Shown: positions 18,363-27,794, counted from the first letter of the stretch. The stretch is DNA of 64,000 nucleotides from Methanosarcina barkeri MS (GCF_000970025.1 NZ_CP009528.1:3583168-3647167); one strand, 5' to 3'. Made by a program: numbers and translations. The notes: generated by a model not told the origin, from the letters alone.

Positions 18363-19124
18363 TCATTCAAATTCTTTTCTGAGCTCATTTGTATCGTATA
18401 TGTAATTAATAGAACCTTTATTCGTATCTAAGCCATTAAGAGAGATTCCTATAAAATACCCAAAATTTTTTGTTATAATAAATCTATCATGTATTTTCCC
18501 ATTTTGTTTATTGTCTTTAATTAAAGTTAATTTACGATTTGAAGGAATGTTTAAATTTTTATTATTTTCGTACTTGATTTTTATATCCAAATTAAGTGGC
18601 AATTTCTCAATCAAAGCACTATAATACCTATAATCGAAATAAGGATCTTGAATATAGACAAAATCTTGCGCATTCTGTATTATGTGTCCAAAAATCTCAG
18701 AAATTTTAGACATTAATTCAGGTTGTGAAAAATACACTTTGCTAGTTTTATCAATCAAAGTCTTCTTAGTTTCTTTAAACTCTTCTTCTTCAATTCTAAC
18801 CTCAGATCTGATAATCCCTTGGGATGTCTTAACATCAATTTTTAGGTCAAGCGCCCCCAGAAATGTATTAGATTCTTCAAACACTACATTATTTTCACAG
18901 TCAATAATTTCACACTCATAATAGCCAAAATTTCCCACATTAAATGTATATTTATCATCAAAAATTTCAATCACTTTTTTGAACAAATACTCATATTCAG
19001 CGCAATTTTCTTTAAGTCTTATTATTAACTTGTGGCCGTTATTAATATATTCTTCCGGTATGTTTTTAATAACAACATCTTTCTCTCTACGATACACAAT
19101 GTATTTTTCTTCGTCTTCTCTCAT
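18363..19124 (-). CDS. Phospholipase-D-like protein of unknown role
   Basis: 253 residues, AT-rich and unlike the neighbouring genes in codon use. The N-terminal half (about 1-125) is not recognised. The C-terminal half has QDPYFDYRYYSALIEKLP, then KIHDRFIITKNFGYFIGISL, which looks like the H-x-D and G/S core of PLD-like (HKD) nucleases, with the usual K of HxK replaced by D-R-F. Only one such motif is seen, so it may act as a dimer or be non-catalytic. The ATG has no ribosome site and a TATA-like stretch lies close by, suggesting a leaderless mRNA. It stands alone between two inverted copies of a 130-bp element. A defence or mobile-element function is inference. Confidence 0.6.
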   Translation of the reverse strand: MREDEEKYIVYRREKDVVIKNIPEEYINNGHKLIIRLKENCAEYEYLFKKVIEIFDDKYTFNVGNFGYYECEIIDCENNVVFEESNTFLGALDLKIDVKTSQGIIRSEVRIEEEEFKETKKTLIDKTSKVYFSQPELMSKISEIFGHIIQNAQDFVYIQDPYFDYRYYSALIEKLPLNLDIKIKYENNKNLNIPSNRKLTLIKDNKQNGKIHDRFIITKNFGYFIGISLNGLDTNKGSINYIYDTNELRKEFE

Positions 19125-19564
19125 ATATAAAAATAAATTTTCAACATTTAACTATTTTTTTATTTTTTTGACACTGCTTATAAAGAAACTAATTTCTTTA
19201 TGATTGATTTAAAAGTATTTATAGAGCCTATCCCAAAAGCCATTTAGTCCTTAATCATCAAGAATTTTCAGGATTGTTTTCATGATCAGAAACTTGATTG
19301 ATTATTCGAAATACAGGATTCAGAGAAGCAATTTTGAGTTTTGGGATCAGCTCATGTAGTGGGATACTGAGAAACGTTTACTTAAAGACTCAATTTCGAT
19401 ATGTGCCCGGACTTGAGGATTACCCTGACTTAGGATACATGTGAATAAAAGAGAAAAAAGTAAAAGAAAAGAGAAAAACTGCAAGAGTTTTTCCCGCAAC
19501 ACACAAAGCAAAGTGTATGCGACTCTTGCGTAAAATTACCTATTGCAGTTACTTCAAAATGGCT
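19125..19564. other. Intergenic region with miniature element copy B
   Basis: Apart from the element at 19224-19353, GCAAGAGTTTTT...GACTCTTGC near 19481-19530 forms a weak inverted repeat that may end the M42 peptidase transcript (minus strand). No gene seen. Confidence 0.35.
19224..19353 (+). mobile_element. 130-bp miniature inverted-repeat element, copy B
   Basis: Left end GAGCCTATCCC; the right end is degraded to GGGATCAGCTC. It aligns along its length with the reverse complement of copy A. With copy A it brackets the PLD-like gene. Confidence 0.75.
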
Positions 19565-20638
19565 TCAGAAATATTTGCCTACGTTTTCTATTGCTTTTAC
19601 AATAAGTGAAACGCACGCGTCAATATCTGCCACATCCAGGACTTCAACAGGTGAATGGATGTATCGGGTGGCTATGCTGACTGTACCTGTAGGGATACCT
19701 TCCTTTGTAAGGTGTATTGAGGTCGCATCGGTTGTGCCTCCCGAACCAACGCCAAGCTGGTAAGGTATCTCATTTTCAATGGCAGTTTCTTTAAGCCACT
19801 TAATAACCTGTGGGTGAGCTATAAGGCCTCTTCCGGACGCATCAGCCAATGTAATTACAGGGCCTTTCCCGATTTCCAGGCAAGAATCGGTTTTAGTAAT
19901 GCCCGGATGGTCTCCGGGAATAGTTGTGTCAAGGGCAAGCGCAAGGTCTGGAGAAACCCCAAAGGCAGAGGTCCTTGCTCCTTTTAGCCCGACCTCTTCC
20001 TGGACAGTGCCTACGGCATAGACATTTGCTCCAACTTTATGTTTGGAAAGCCGTTTCATAACCTCAATAAGGATAACAACGCCTGCACGGTTGTCAAGGG
20101 CTTTTGAAGTTATCTTTCCGTTTGCCAGAGACACAAAGTCCCGGTCAATAGAAACTGCCGTGCCTATCTCAATTCCAAGGTTCTCAGCATCTTCCCTGTC
20201 TTTTGCTCCGATATCGATGAACATATCGTCCAGCTTCACGGGCTTTTTCCTGTCATCCTCTTTCATTACATGAGGAGGCTTGGACCCGATGACTCCGGGA
20301 ATTGGACCGTTTTTGCCGTGAAGTACAACTCTCTGGTTAAGAAGGGTCTGGTCAAACCATCCCCCGATCCCGACAAACCTGAGGAATCCGTTATCATCAA
20401 TATACCTGACCATAAGCCCGATTTCGTCCATATGGGCAGCCAGCATTATGGAAGGACCTTTTCCTTTTTTGAGAGCTATAAGGTTTCCCATGCAATCTTT
20501 GCGCATGGTATCAACATATGGTTCAAGTTCCTTTTCAAGGAGTTCTCGGATGTCGTCCTCAAAGCCTGAGATCCCATGGGCATTGGTGAATTTTTCAAGT
20601 AGAGATTTTATCTTTTTAAGGTTTCCACCTTTTTCCAT
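19565..20638 (-). CDS. M42 family metallopeptidase (glutamyl aminopeptidase/endoglucanase M homologue)
   Basis: Cytoplasmic self-compartmentalising aminopeptidase, normally a tetrahedral dodecamer that trims peptides. From the ATG at 20638 it is 357 residues; AGGAG lies 9 nt upstream, whereas the in-frame TTG at 20662 would precede that site. Metal and catalytic motifs are present: LAAHMDEIG (His), ALDNRAG (Asp), VQEEVGLKG (catalytic Glu and metal Glu), LALDTTIPGDHPG (Asp) and RYIHSPVEVLD (His). The older label 'endoglucanase' is not supported by the family biochemistry. Confidence 0.93.
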   Translation of the reverse strand: MEKGGNLKKIKSLLEKFTNAHGISGFEDDIRELLEKELEPYVDTMRKDCMGNLIALKKGKGPSIMLAAHMDEIGLMVRYIDDNGFLRFVGIGGWFDQTLLNQRVVLHGKNGPIPGVIGSKPPHVMKEDDRKKPVKLDDMFIDIGAKDREDAENLGIEIGTAVSIDRDFVSLANGKITSKALDNRAGVVILIEVMKRLSKHKVGANVYAVGTVQEEVGLKGARTSAFGVSPDLALALDTTIPGDHPGITKTDSCLEIGKGPVITLADASGRGLIAHPQVIKWLKETAIENEIPYQLGVGSGGTTDATSIHLTKEGIPTGTVSIATRYIHSPVEVLDVADIDACVSLIVKAIENVGKYF

Positions 20639-20760
20639 TTTCGAATATCTCCTGAATATCAATTAATTTAAAGTTCAAATTGATCTTTATGAGACCAATT
20701 ATGATTTAATAAGGTTAATTATAATTATCCCCTTATTATTCCCCGTTATTATATGTTTTT

Positions 20761-20880
20761 TACAAACTCTTTGATAAATGATTTTTTACAAATTCTTTGA
20801 TAAATGATTTTTTACAAACTCTTTGATAAATGATTTTTTACAAACTCTTTGATAAATGATTTTTTACGATCTTTTTTGAT
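20761..20880. repeat. 26-bp tandem repeat, four copies plus a partial
   Basis: Unit TACAAACTCTTTGATAAATG followed by ATTTTT, starting at 20761, 20787, 20813 and 20839; a degraded fifth unit starts at 20865. One base differs in copy 2. Near identity suggests recent slippage or unequal exchange. Confidence 0.9.
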
Positions 20881-20960
20881 AAAGGGTTCTTTTATAATTA
20901 TTCATTCTCAAGCAATTTTTTCAAACCTTCGGGTTGGAGATTAACAAGGTCATTTATCTT

Positions 20961-21032
20961 CAGATATAATTCAGATATAACTCAGATATAACTCAGATAT
21001 AACTCAAATATAACTCAAATAGAACTCAAATT
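20961..21032. repeat. 11-bp tandem repeat, six copies
   Basis: Unit CAGATATAACT, starting at 20961, 20972, 20983, 20994, 21005 and 21016, with the last two drifting to CAAATATAACT and CAAATAGAACT. It lies about 160 bp upstream of the prefoldin gene. Confidence 0.9.
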
Positions 21033-21194
21033 AATAAATATTATACTGTTAGATCCAGGATTAATCTGTTATTTTAATTTCTGACAAAAGGGCTCAAGAT
21101 TAATTTCAAATGGCGAAGGGAAACTTTTCAGAAGCTGTAAGGACAGAAACATTAAAATCCCTTCAGGTTTATTGAGGACTCAGGTGAAAATCAT

Positions 21195-21548
21195 ATGACT
21201 GCAGAATTACCTCCTCAAATTCAGAACCAGATAGCACAGCTTCAGCAGATACAGCAGCAGATACAGGCTCTGGCTATGCAAAAATCACAGGTTGAAGCTA
21301 TGCAAAAAGAGTCAAAGATGGCTCTTGACGAGCTGGAAAGACTCACTGACGACGCAATAGTCTACCGAAATGTAGGGGAGTTAGTAATAAAAACGAACAA
21401 GGAAGAGTCCATTACAAAACTGAAAGACAGGGAAGAAACACTCTCACTCAGGCTTCAGTCCATATCCAGGCAGGAAGAAAGGCTCACATCTCGCTTTAAA
21501 CAACTTCAGGAGCAGATTCAGCAGGCTTTGGGACCCAGGGCACAATAA
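21195..21548 (+). CDS. pfdB: Prefoldin beta subunit
   Basis: Subunit of the jellyfish-shaped prefoldin chaperone (two alpha, four beta) that hands unfolded proteins to the thermosome. 117 residues of almost continuous coiled coil: IQNQIAQLQQIQQQIQALAM, then ALDELERLTDDAIVYRNVGE (the beta-hairpin region conserved in beta subunits) and a second long helix ending LQEQIQQAL. GGTGA precedes the ATG. Confidence 0.95.
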   Translation: MTAELPPQIQNQIAQLQQIQQQIQALAMQKSQVEAMQKESKMALDELERLTDDAIVYRNVGELVIKTNKEESITKLKDREETLSLRLQSISRQEERLTSRFKQLQEQIQQALGPRAQ

Positions 21549-21687
21549 TTTTATTTTTCATTCCAGCATAAAGGAATATTAAATAAAGTATAACTTTGCC
21601 AAAAGTCATAAAAAAACCATGCAAAAATCTCAAAATTCTTGAATCCAGGGAGATCAATGCCTATAAAAACGATAGCCAGAGTGGACA

Positions 21688-22695
21688 ATGGAAGTTGATG
21701 AAGCGGAGTTTTTCAACCGGCTCCTTGACTATCGGAATATTTTGTATTTGTGTCACCGGAATGCAGATCCGGACGCGGTTAGCAGTGCTTTTGCCCTTTC
21801 CGAAGCTATAGGAGGCACTGTCGGACTTGTGGATGGCTGCAACCGTGTAGCTGCTGTGCTTATAGATAGACTTGACATTGAAGTTGTGGATAAACCCAAT
21901 CCTGCGGATTACGGTTTTGTCGTTGTGGTTGATACCTCCACAAAAGCGCAATTAAATGATCTGGAGCTTACCAGGTATTGTGTGATCGATCACCATACAA
22001 CTACTGCTCTGACAGAAAATTCCGAATTTTTCCTGCATAGGAACAGTACTTCTACCGTAGAAATAGTTTACAATATCTTAAAAGCAATGGGAGCACCTAT
22101 TAACCGGCGGGTGGGGATCGGGATGCTCACGGGAATCGTAACTGATACCGGGCATTTCAAACATGCATCGGCAGATACATTCCGGACAGTATCGAGAATC
22201 ATAGAGGACAGCGGCATTGAGTACGGGGAAGTACTGGACCTTATGGCTGCTACCCCACAGGATATTTCCATGCGCATAGCTATCCTGAAAGCCGCAAGCC
22301 GCATCGAGCTCGACAGAGTGCAGGATATGTTGATAGCATCTTCCCATGTCAGCTCTTTTGGAGGTTCTGCGTCTTCCATGCTCATTAATATCGGTGCAGA
22401 TGTCGCTTTTGTTGGTACATCCAAAGGTGAAAGCGTCAGGATAAGTGCAAGAGCAAAGCGTGACGTTGTAAGTGCCGGGGTTAACCTTGGCCAGCTAATG
22501 GAAGATATAGGTAACGAATACAATGGCACAGGCGGCGGACATTCCGGGGCTGCCGGAATCGATGTGATCGGTGACATGAAAGAAGTGCTGGATAAATGCA
22601 GGGAAAGAACAAAGAAAATTCTGGAAACTTCTCTTGGAGGAACGTCAAAAGAGATCTCTTTTGAGGATGATATCGAAGAGTTTGAAAATGAGTGA
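21688..22695 (+). CDS. DHH family phosphoesterase (RecJ-like/NrnA-like)
   Basis: Metal-dependent phosphodiesterase or exonuclease, 335 residues. DHH domain motifs: CHRNADPDAVSSAFAL (motif I), VVVDTSTKAQL (motif II), CVIDHHTTTAL (motif III, the DHH itself) and TGIVTDTGHFKHA (motif IV). The C-terminal DHHA1 domain has GTGGGHSGAAG, which binds the substrate end. Archaeal members include GAN/RecJ-like nucleases and oligoribonuclease or c-di-AMP phosphodiesterases; the compact length fits the NrnA-like group. It lies about 140 bp after pfdB on the same strand. Confidence 0.88.
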   Translation: MEVDEAEFFNRLLDYRNILYLCHRNADPDAVSSAFALSEAIGGTVGLVDGCNRVAAVLIDRLDIEVVDKPNPADYGFVVVVDTSTKAQLNDLELTRYCVIDHHTTTALTENSEFFLHRNSTSTVEIVYNILKAMGAPINRRVGIGMLTGIVTDTGHFKHASADTFRTVSRIIEDSGIEYGEVLDLMAATPQDISMRIAILKAASRIELDRVQDMLIASSHVSSFGGSASSMLINIGADVAFVGTSKGESVRISARAKRDVVSAGVNLGQLMEDIGNEYNGTGGGHSGAAGIDVIGDMKEVLDKCRERTKKILETSLGGTSKEISFEDDIEEFENE

Positions 22696-23347
22696 TTTCT
22701 CCAAGTAAAAAGAGGTTACATTCTTCAGAATTGAATCAAAAGAAGTTTATTTTTCAGAATAAAATCAAAAGAAGTTCATTCTTCAGAATATACTTCAAAA
22801 ATCCCTAAATTCATAGTATACTTGAAATCTCATTTTGTCTCATAAAACCGGAAGTTCGAGAACTGAATCCAATAACTACATTCAGTAATTGAATCCGGTA
22901 ATTGAATCGTAATGGAATCCGGTAACGTAATCCGGGAATTATAGAATTTACCGGATGCGCAAACCTGCCGAATTATCACAAAATCCATATATTGATCACT
23001 CGGTGGACTTTCGCCCTTTATGCATCCAGCTTTCGGGCTTACATATAAAATCTTTTTTCGGCTTAACAGCTAATATTTATATGAGAATCTAGCTTAATCT
23101 TCATATTAATCCAGCCAATCTTCATATTATATTTGCCGGAAGTATATCTCCGTTGAAAATAATAAACTCGAAAATAATAAACTCCGGAGTAAGAAAGCAA
23201 TCGGAGTAAAAAAGCAATATTAGAGAGATGAAGAGAACTGAAACATGACCTTAAAGCGGCATGAAATGAGATGTGCAGGAAAAAAGCTAGAAAATGTCGG
23301 GCCTGATATCGAGAGCCCAGAACATAAGATATACAGAGTGTGAAAAA
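22696..23347. other. Intergenic region with short direct repeats
   Basis: Between about 22722 and 22800 a unit TTCAGAAT-N3-AATCAAAAGAAG occurs twice with a period of 29 bp plus a partial third. Between about 22865 and 22940 AATCCGGTAA-type blocks recur. No gene or RNA seen. Confidence 0.4.
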
Positions 23348-24652
23348 ATGCCAGAATACTGGGATCCTGAGATAGAGACAATGCCTGTAGAGAATTTGAA
23401 TAAGCTGCAGGAAGAAAAGTTGAAGCGACTTGTACATTATGTGTATGAAAACTCTCCTTTTTATAGAAAAAAGTTTGATGAACACGGAGTTAAGCCGGAA
23501 GACATCCAAACTCTTGAAGATATCAGAAAGTTACCTTTTACAGTTAAGCAGGATCTCAGAGATACCTATCCAACTGGTATGTTTTGCGTCCCTAACTCAA
23601 AACTCACTCGTTTCCACGCTTCTTCAGGTACTACAGGCAAACCTATAGTCGTAGGGTATACCCAGAATGACATTGATGAGTGGGCAGAATCTCTTGCAAG
23701 AGGATTTACTTCTGTTGGACTGGGGAAAAATGATATCCTTCAGGTAAGTTATGGGTACGGACTTTTTACAGGTGGACTCGGTGCTCATTACGGAAGCGAA
23801 AAACTGGGTGCAACCGTACTTCCTACAAGTTCAGGAAATACTGAACGCCAGCTTGAGCTTATGAGAGACCTTGACGTCACTGCTATAGCCTGCACGCCTT
23901 CTTACTTCCTTTATCTGATTGAGACTGCAAGGAAAGAAGGCATTAGTATCAGGGATGACACTAAATTAAAGATGGGATTTTTCGGAGCCGAGCCCTGGTC
24001 CGAAGAACTCAAGAAACGTATAGAAGACGAATCAGGGATTAAAGCTATTGATATTTACGGAACATCGGAAATGAGCGGGCCTCTCTTTACCGAATGCTCA
24101 GAACAGTGCGGAATTCATATATGGGCAGACAAATTCCTTGTTGAGATAATTAATCCCGAAACAGATGAGCCTGTTCCTGATGGCGAGATTGGAGAACTCG
24201 TAATCACGACTCTCAATAAAGAAGCTCTTCCTCTAATCCGTTACAGAGTAAGAGACCTTACACGAAAGATTTCGGAGCCCTGCGTGTGCGGAAGAACCCA
24301 TCCCAGGATTACACGCATCAGCGGGCGTTCGGATGATATGATTATCGTACGCGGCATCAATGTGTTCCCAGGACAGGTTGAATCGGTCCTCATGAAGATT
24401 CCTGAAGTCGGGAACCATTTCATGATCATTGTAGACAGGATTGGACCCCTTGACTCCATGAAAGTCCAGATTGAAATGAATGAGTCTGTTTTTAGTGATA
24501 AAATGTCAGACATGATGGCACTTAAAAAGAAGATTTCGAGTGCATTAAAAAGTGTACTTAATCTTGCAGTCCAGGTAGAACTGGTGGAGCACGGCTCTCT
24601 GCCCCGCTCTGAAGGAAAATCAAAGAAAGTTATCGATAAGCGAAAGATTTGA
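23348..24652 (+). CDS. Phenylacetate-CoA ligase (PaaK) family adenylate-forming enzyme
   Basis: AMP-forming acyl-CoA ligase. From the ATG at 23348 (MPEYWDPEIETMPVENL) it has 434 residues, the usual PaaK length; an in-frame ATG at 23294 adds 18 residues without conserved character. Motifs: the phosphate loop ASSGTTGKPIV, SYGYGLFTGGLG, DIYGTSEMSGPL (adenine binding), YRVRDLTR and SGRSDDMIIVRGINVFPGQV (hinge), and the catalytic Lys in RSEGKSKKVID. In methanogens its substrate is not fixed; indoleacetate or phenylacetate salvage via aryl-CoA is often proposed. The ACT protein gene follows, a recurrent pairing. Confidence 0.92.
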   Translation: MPEYWDPEIETMPVENLNKLQEEKLKRLVHYVYENSPFYRKKFDEHGVKPEDIQTLEDIRKLPFTVKQDLRDTYPTGMFCVPNSKLTRFHASSGTTGKPIVVGYTQNDIDEWAESLARGFTSVGLGKNDILQVSYGYGLFTGGLGAHYGSEKLGATVLPTSSGNTERQLELMRDLDVTAIACTPSYFLYLIETARKEGISIRDDTKLKMGFFGAEPWSEELKKRIEDESGIKAIDIYGTSEMSGPLFTECSEQCGIHIWADKFLVEIINPETDEPVPDGEIGELVITTLNKEALPLIRYRVRDLTRKISEPCVCGRTHPRITRISGRSDDMIIVRGINVFPGQVESVLMKIPEVGNHFMIIVDRIGPLDSMKVQIEMNESVFSDKMSDMMALKKKISSALKSVLNLAVQVELVEHGSLPRSEGKSKKVIDKRKI

Positions 24653-25110
24653 AAGCTTCAAAGAGCGAAAACAAAACCTGCAAATAAAACAAAACCTGCA
24701 AATATTACTGCCCTGCAGGTTTCACTTTTTTGGGGACGAACTTTTGAGTTTCATTTTCAATGCTGAGCCAGACGTAAAGTAAAGTTCTTAGATGTAATAT
24801 TAAGTTCATAGATATAATTAAAATTCACAGATGTAATATTAAATAGCCAGTGCAGAAAAGATTTAGGTTTATATACAAGAACAATACCAGTAGATAACAC
24901 TCTAAATAGACGATTTATTACTGAGTTGATTATAACTGGTCATAAGCTTAAAAACTGTATGTAAGCTTAAAGTATACATAGAGACTATATTATATTGACA
25001 TAGGAACTCATATTATACTCTGGCAAGAAGACTATAAAAAGAAGTAAGAGAGAATAAGGATAAACAGTATAATTACATAGAACAAGCAATATAAGGACAT
25101 GGGTGCTGGA
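24653..25110. other. Intergenic region between the PaaK-type and ACT genes
   Basis: Contains the terminator listed separately, a direct repeat of ACAAAACCTGCAAAT (about 24671 and 24690) and degenerate GATGTAATATTAA repeats at 24790-24845. No gene seen. Confidence 0.4.
24692..24731 (+). terminator. Intrinsic terminator after the PaaK-type gene
   Basis: Stem AAACCTGCA (24692-24700) / TGCAGGTTT (24714-24722) followed by CACTTTTTT. Confidence 0.7.
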
Positions 25111-25548
25111 ATGGAAGATAAAATTATAAAGCAGATTTCCCTTTTTGCGGAAAATAAACCTGGCAGACTTGCAAACGTCGCAAATAAACTGAAAAGCGCC
25201 GGCATAAATATCAGGGCATTTACCATTGCCGAGTCCGGAGACTTCGGAATAATCCGCATGGTTGTGGACAGATCCGACTATGCTCACAAAATACTCCATG
25301 ATGCAGGGTTTACCGTTTCCGAAACCAATGTTATGGGAATCGAAATGAACGATGTCCCAGGCAGCATGTCACGTATTGCAGAAGTGTTCGGAAAAGTCAA
25401 GATCAACATTGACTATGCATATGCTTTTGTCACCAAGGATCAGAAAGCCCTTTTAATAGTCAGGGTCAATGACATTGAAAAGGCAATTAAAACACTTGAA
25501 GAAGAAGGCATCAGGCTCATAAGCATGAAGGAACTTGAAAATATCTGA
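25111..25548 (+). CDS. Tandem ACT-domain protein
   Basis: Probable amino-acid-sensing regulator, 145 residues from the ATG at 25111, which has GGTG five bases upstream (an ATG at 25099 would be too close to its own AAGGA). Two ACT domains: QISLFAENKPGRLANVANKL and GIEMNDVPGSMSRIAEVFGK. No catalytic domain. Proteins of this kind sit beside PaaK-type ligases in many anaerobes, which suggests ligand-dependent control of that enzyme; this is inference. Confidence 0.88.
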   Translation: MEDKIIKQISLFAENKPGRLANVANKLKSAGINIRAFTIAESGDFGIIRMVVDRSDYAHKILHDAGFTVSETNVMGIEMNDVPGSMSRIAEVFGKVKINIDYAYAFVTKDQKALLIVRVNDIEKAIKTLEEEGIRLISMKELENI

Positions 25549-25605
25549 TTTTAACGAAAAAAACGGACTTTCCCAAAAAAGCGTTTTTAGAGAAAAACGA
25601 CATAA

Positions 25606-25655
25606 TCCAGGATCTGGCGCTCTGTGTTTCTGAGATCCTGGAGATACCTTTTTTT
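25606..25655 (+). terminator. Strong intrinsic terminator after the ACT gene
   Basis: A perfect 10-bp stem TCCAGGATCT (25606-25615) / AGATCCTGGA (25633-25642) is followed by a seven-T run. Confidence 0.8.
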
Positions 25656-25816
25656 ATAGCTTCTGGCTTCAGGACAAAACCTTGATAAGAAGGTTTATAG
25701 TCTGCAACACTTCTTTGAGATTCTAACCGGATAAATAGATATACGTGATAAATATAAAAACGACAAATAAGAAAAGGAAAAAGTTGTCAGGGGAACAGAT
25801 TACCGGTTTGACTACA

Positions 25817-26170
25817 ATGACGGAAAACAAAACTAACTTACAGGAGAACGCGCAAAGCTCCTTGAAAAATAAGCTTGGTGGAGTACATACGACAATCATC
25901 GGGGGAAGGGCTGGTAAAAAACTTGTAAAGCTTGTAAGCCAGCACCCTGAAGTAAAAAAAGTAATCCCAACCGTAATTTCTGTAAAAGGCGTTGCGGGAG
26001 GCAGCCTCACTGGGAAAGCACTGCGTGCGGATGCGAGAGGGAATTTGAGGCTATTGCTCTCTGAAGGCAGGAGTTTTCAGGAAATAAGACTGGTAACAAC
26101 AGTTGGAACCGCTGACGAGGGAGATAGAATTATGGATGAACTGAACGAAATCTTGAAAACTGCCTTCTGA
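25817..26170 (+). CDS. DUF2103 family putative metal-binding protein
   Basis: Function unknown; the family is archaeal and annotated as predicted metal-binding. From the ATG at 25817 it is 117 residues; the frame can extend to a GTG at 25745, adding a lysine-rich 24-residue stretch unlikely to be translated. Conserved core: KLGGVHTTIIGGRAGKKLVK, then VIPTVISVKGVAGG and RLVTTVGTADEGDRIM. It ends 23 bp before the methanogenesis marker 12 gene and probably shares its mRNA. Confidence 0.75.
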   Translation: MTENKTNLQENAQSSLKNKLGGVHTTIIGGRAGKKLVKLVSQHPEVKKVIPTVISVKGVAGGSLTGKALRADARGNLRLLLSEGRSFQEIRLVTTVGTADEGDRIMDELNEILKTAF

Positions 26171-26193
26171 GGCGTTAAAGGAGAGACAGGTAA

Positions 26194-27171
26194 TTGGCCT
26201 TTATAGGGATTGATCATGGCACAACTGCAATGCGTTTTGCTCTCATAGAAGGAGAAAGTACCCATACCTTTGAACTTGAGAGAGCTGAGGCAGCAGCCAT
26301 GTCCGAAAATGAGATTTTGACCTCGCTTGAGGAACATTTTGGAATTCAGCGTGAGAAAATCGACCTTATTGCACTGACGTATTCGATGGGAGATGGTTTT
26401 TCCACAATAAATGATATCAGGAATCTTGAAGGAAGAGGGCTCAAAAGTATTGAAGGAGCAGGAAAAAAGACAGGAGGGGGTACAAGAGTTTTTGATGCCA
26501 TTCGGAACTCTGGAATTCCGGCAATAGCAATCCCTGGACTTCATACGGAGAGCAAGGTAGATCCTAGAATGAAGGTATTTTCCCATCTAACAAGTCCCGA
26601 GAAATTAGGAATTGCTTACCACATCCTGCGCCTTGGTTATAATAACTTCGTGGTTTCCGATATAAGTTCAAATACTGTTACTCTTGCCATTGCCGACGGG
26701 AAGGTAATTGGAGCAATCGATGCTTGCATATTTGCCCCGGGTGTTCATCACGGGCCCCTTGACCTGCAAGCTATAAGGGACGTAGATAACGGATACCGCA
26801 CCGCCAACCAGGCTTTTATGGAAGCCGGAGCTTTGAAAATGACTCCATATAAAGATAGGGAAGAACTACTCCTTGCAGCCGAAAAAAAAGAAAGCTCTGC
26901 CCTCCTGGCTCTTGATACTATTTCACTGTTCGCCGCCATGGAAATTGCGTCAATGCAGCTTCTTCTTAAGGACTATAAAACAATCGGAGACGTTTTTCTT
27001 GCTGGATCCGTAGGCGAATTTGGATATGTACAGAAAAAAATCCATGCACATCTGGGGCAAGAATGTCAGTGTCTTGGAAAATGGCATGCTGCAATAGGCT
27101 GTGCCGAGATAGCACGTGATGTTTTTGCAGGAGAGAAAGAAATCCTTGGCGTAGAAGTTAACTACCATTAA
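26194..27171 (+). CDS. Methanogenesis marker protein 12 (ASKHA-fold, putative)
   Basis: Found almost only in methanogens; role not established. 325 residues from a TTG start preceded by GGAGAGACAGG. The N-terminus FIGIDHGTTAMRFALIEG is an actin/hexokinase-type phosphate-1 motif; DISSNTVTLAIADG and FLAGSVGEFG fit phosphate-2 and adenosine motifs. ASTKHA-type ATPase activity is inferred from these motifs. It follows the DUF2103 gene in a likely operon. Confidence 0.85.
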   Translation: MAFIGIDHGTTAMRFALIEGESTHTFELERAEAAAMSENEILTSLEEHFGIQREKIDLIALTYSMGDGFSTINDIRNLEGRGLKSIEGAGKKTGGGTRVFDAIRNSGIPAIAIPGLHTESKVDPRMKVFSHLTSPEKLGIAYHILRLGYNNFVVSDISSNTVTLAIADGKVIGAIDACIFAPGVHHGPLDLQAIRDVDNGYRTANQAFMEAGALKMTPYKDREELLLAAEKKESSALLALDTISLFAAMEIASMQLLLKDYKTIGDVFLAGSVGEFGYVQKKIHAHLGQECQCLGKWHAAIGCAEIARDVFAGEKEILGVEVNYH

Positions 27172-27209
27172 AAAAGTAAGAAAGGAATATCAAAAGGGAC
27201 AGGCATAAA

Positions 27210-27794
27210 TTAGGTTTTTTCTATGGACTCTTCGTACATACTGTCCTGATATTCCGATGCATCAATTTTTCCTTCACCGGACCCCATTTCATTGGACTCA
27301 TCATAACTGCTCATTCTGTCTTTCTTCATAAGAATAACATAGTCCGCAGAATTCTTTAACGCTGTGGAAAAACCGGGCTCAACTCCAAAAATGATAGTTT
27401 CTTTGCCATGCTCATTTGCTTTGTTCAACAAAGGCTTGAAGTCCGCATCCCTTGTAACAATTGCAAGAGTATCAATATTAGGATTATATACTAGCTCCAT
27501 GCCCTCTACTGCGAGGCGCACATCAACATCGCTCGAACAAATTATAGGTTCAAGCCCATGATTTTCGATAGCTTCCACAAGCTTGTCAGAGGCGTATTGG
27601 TTAAGAAAAACGCGCCCGATTTTGATATTCCCATAATCTTTCAGGACGTCCCTTATCTCCTCAAGATTTACATCAAATTCTTTTCTGAGAATATTCGGGC
27701 CATCCACTAAAAGTCCTATTTTCCGCCTGCCAACTTCTTTTTTCGAGCGGAGGTATTTTGATATTGAGTCGATTCCGCTTTTTACAGGTTTCAT
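27210..27794 (-). CDS. NYN-domain (PIN-like) protein, TIGR00288 family
   Basis: Predicted RNA-processing nuclease of the NYN/LabA group. 194 residues from the ATG at 27794, preceded by AGAGGAC; an in-frame TTG two codons upstream is less likely. The core IGLLVDGPNILRKEF, VFLNQYASDKLVEAI, SDVDVRLAVEGMEL and LAIVTRDADFKPLLNKANEH supplies the acidic metal-binding set (D in LVDGPN, DVDVR, TRDADF). The C-terminus is an acidic, probably disordered tail (DESNEMGSGEGKIDASEYQD). Gene and following region converge with marker 12. Confidence 0.85.
   Translation of the reverse strand: MKPVKSGIDSISKYLRSKKEVGRRKIGLLVDGPNILRKEFDVNLEEIRDVLKDYGNIKIGRVFLNQYASDKLVEAIENHGLEPIICSSDVDVRLAVEGMELVYNPNIDTLAIVTRDADFKPLLNKANEHGKETIIFGVEPGFSTALKNSADYVILMKKDRMSSYDESNEMGSGEGKIDASEYQDSMYEESIEKT

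Larger units (their letters stand above)
20639..21194. other. Intergenic region rich in tandem repeats
   Basis: Holds the two tandem arrays listed separately and the upstream region of the prefoldin gene. No gene seen. Confidence 0.45.

Noticed and set aside
20761-21032. Tandem repeats considered as a CRISPR array
   Set aside because: Units are directly adjacent with no unique spacers, and no cas genes occur in the window.
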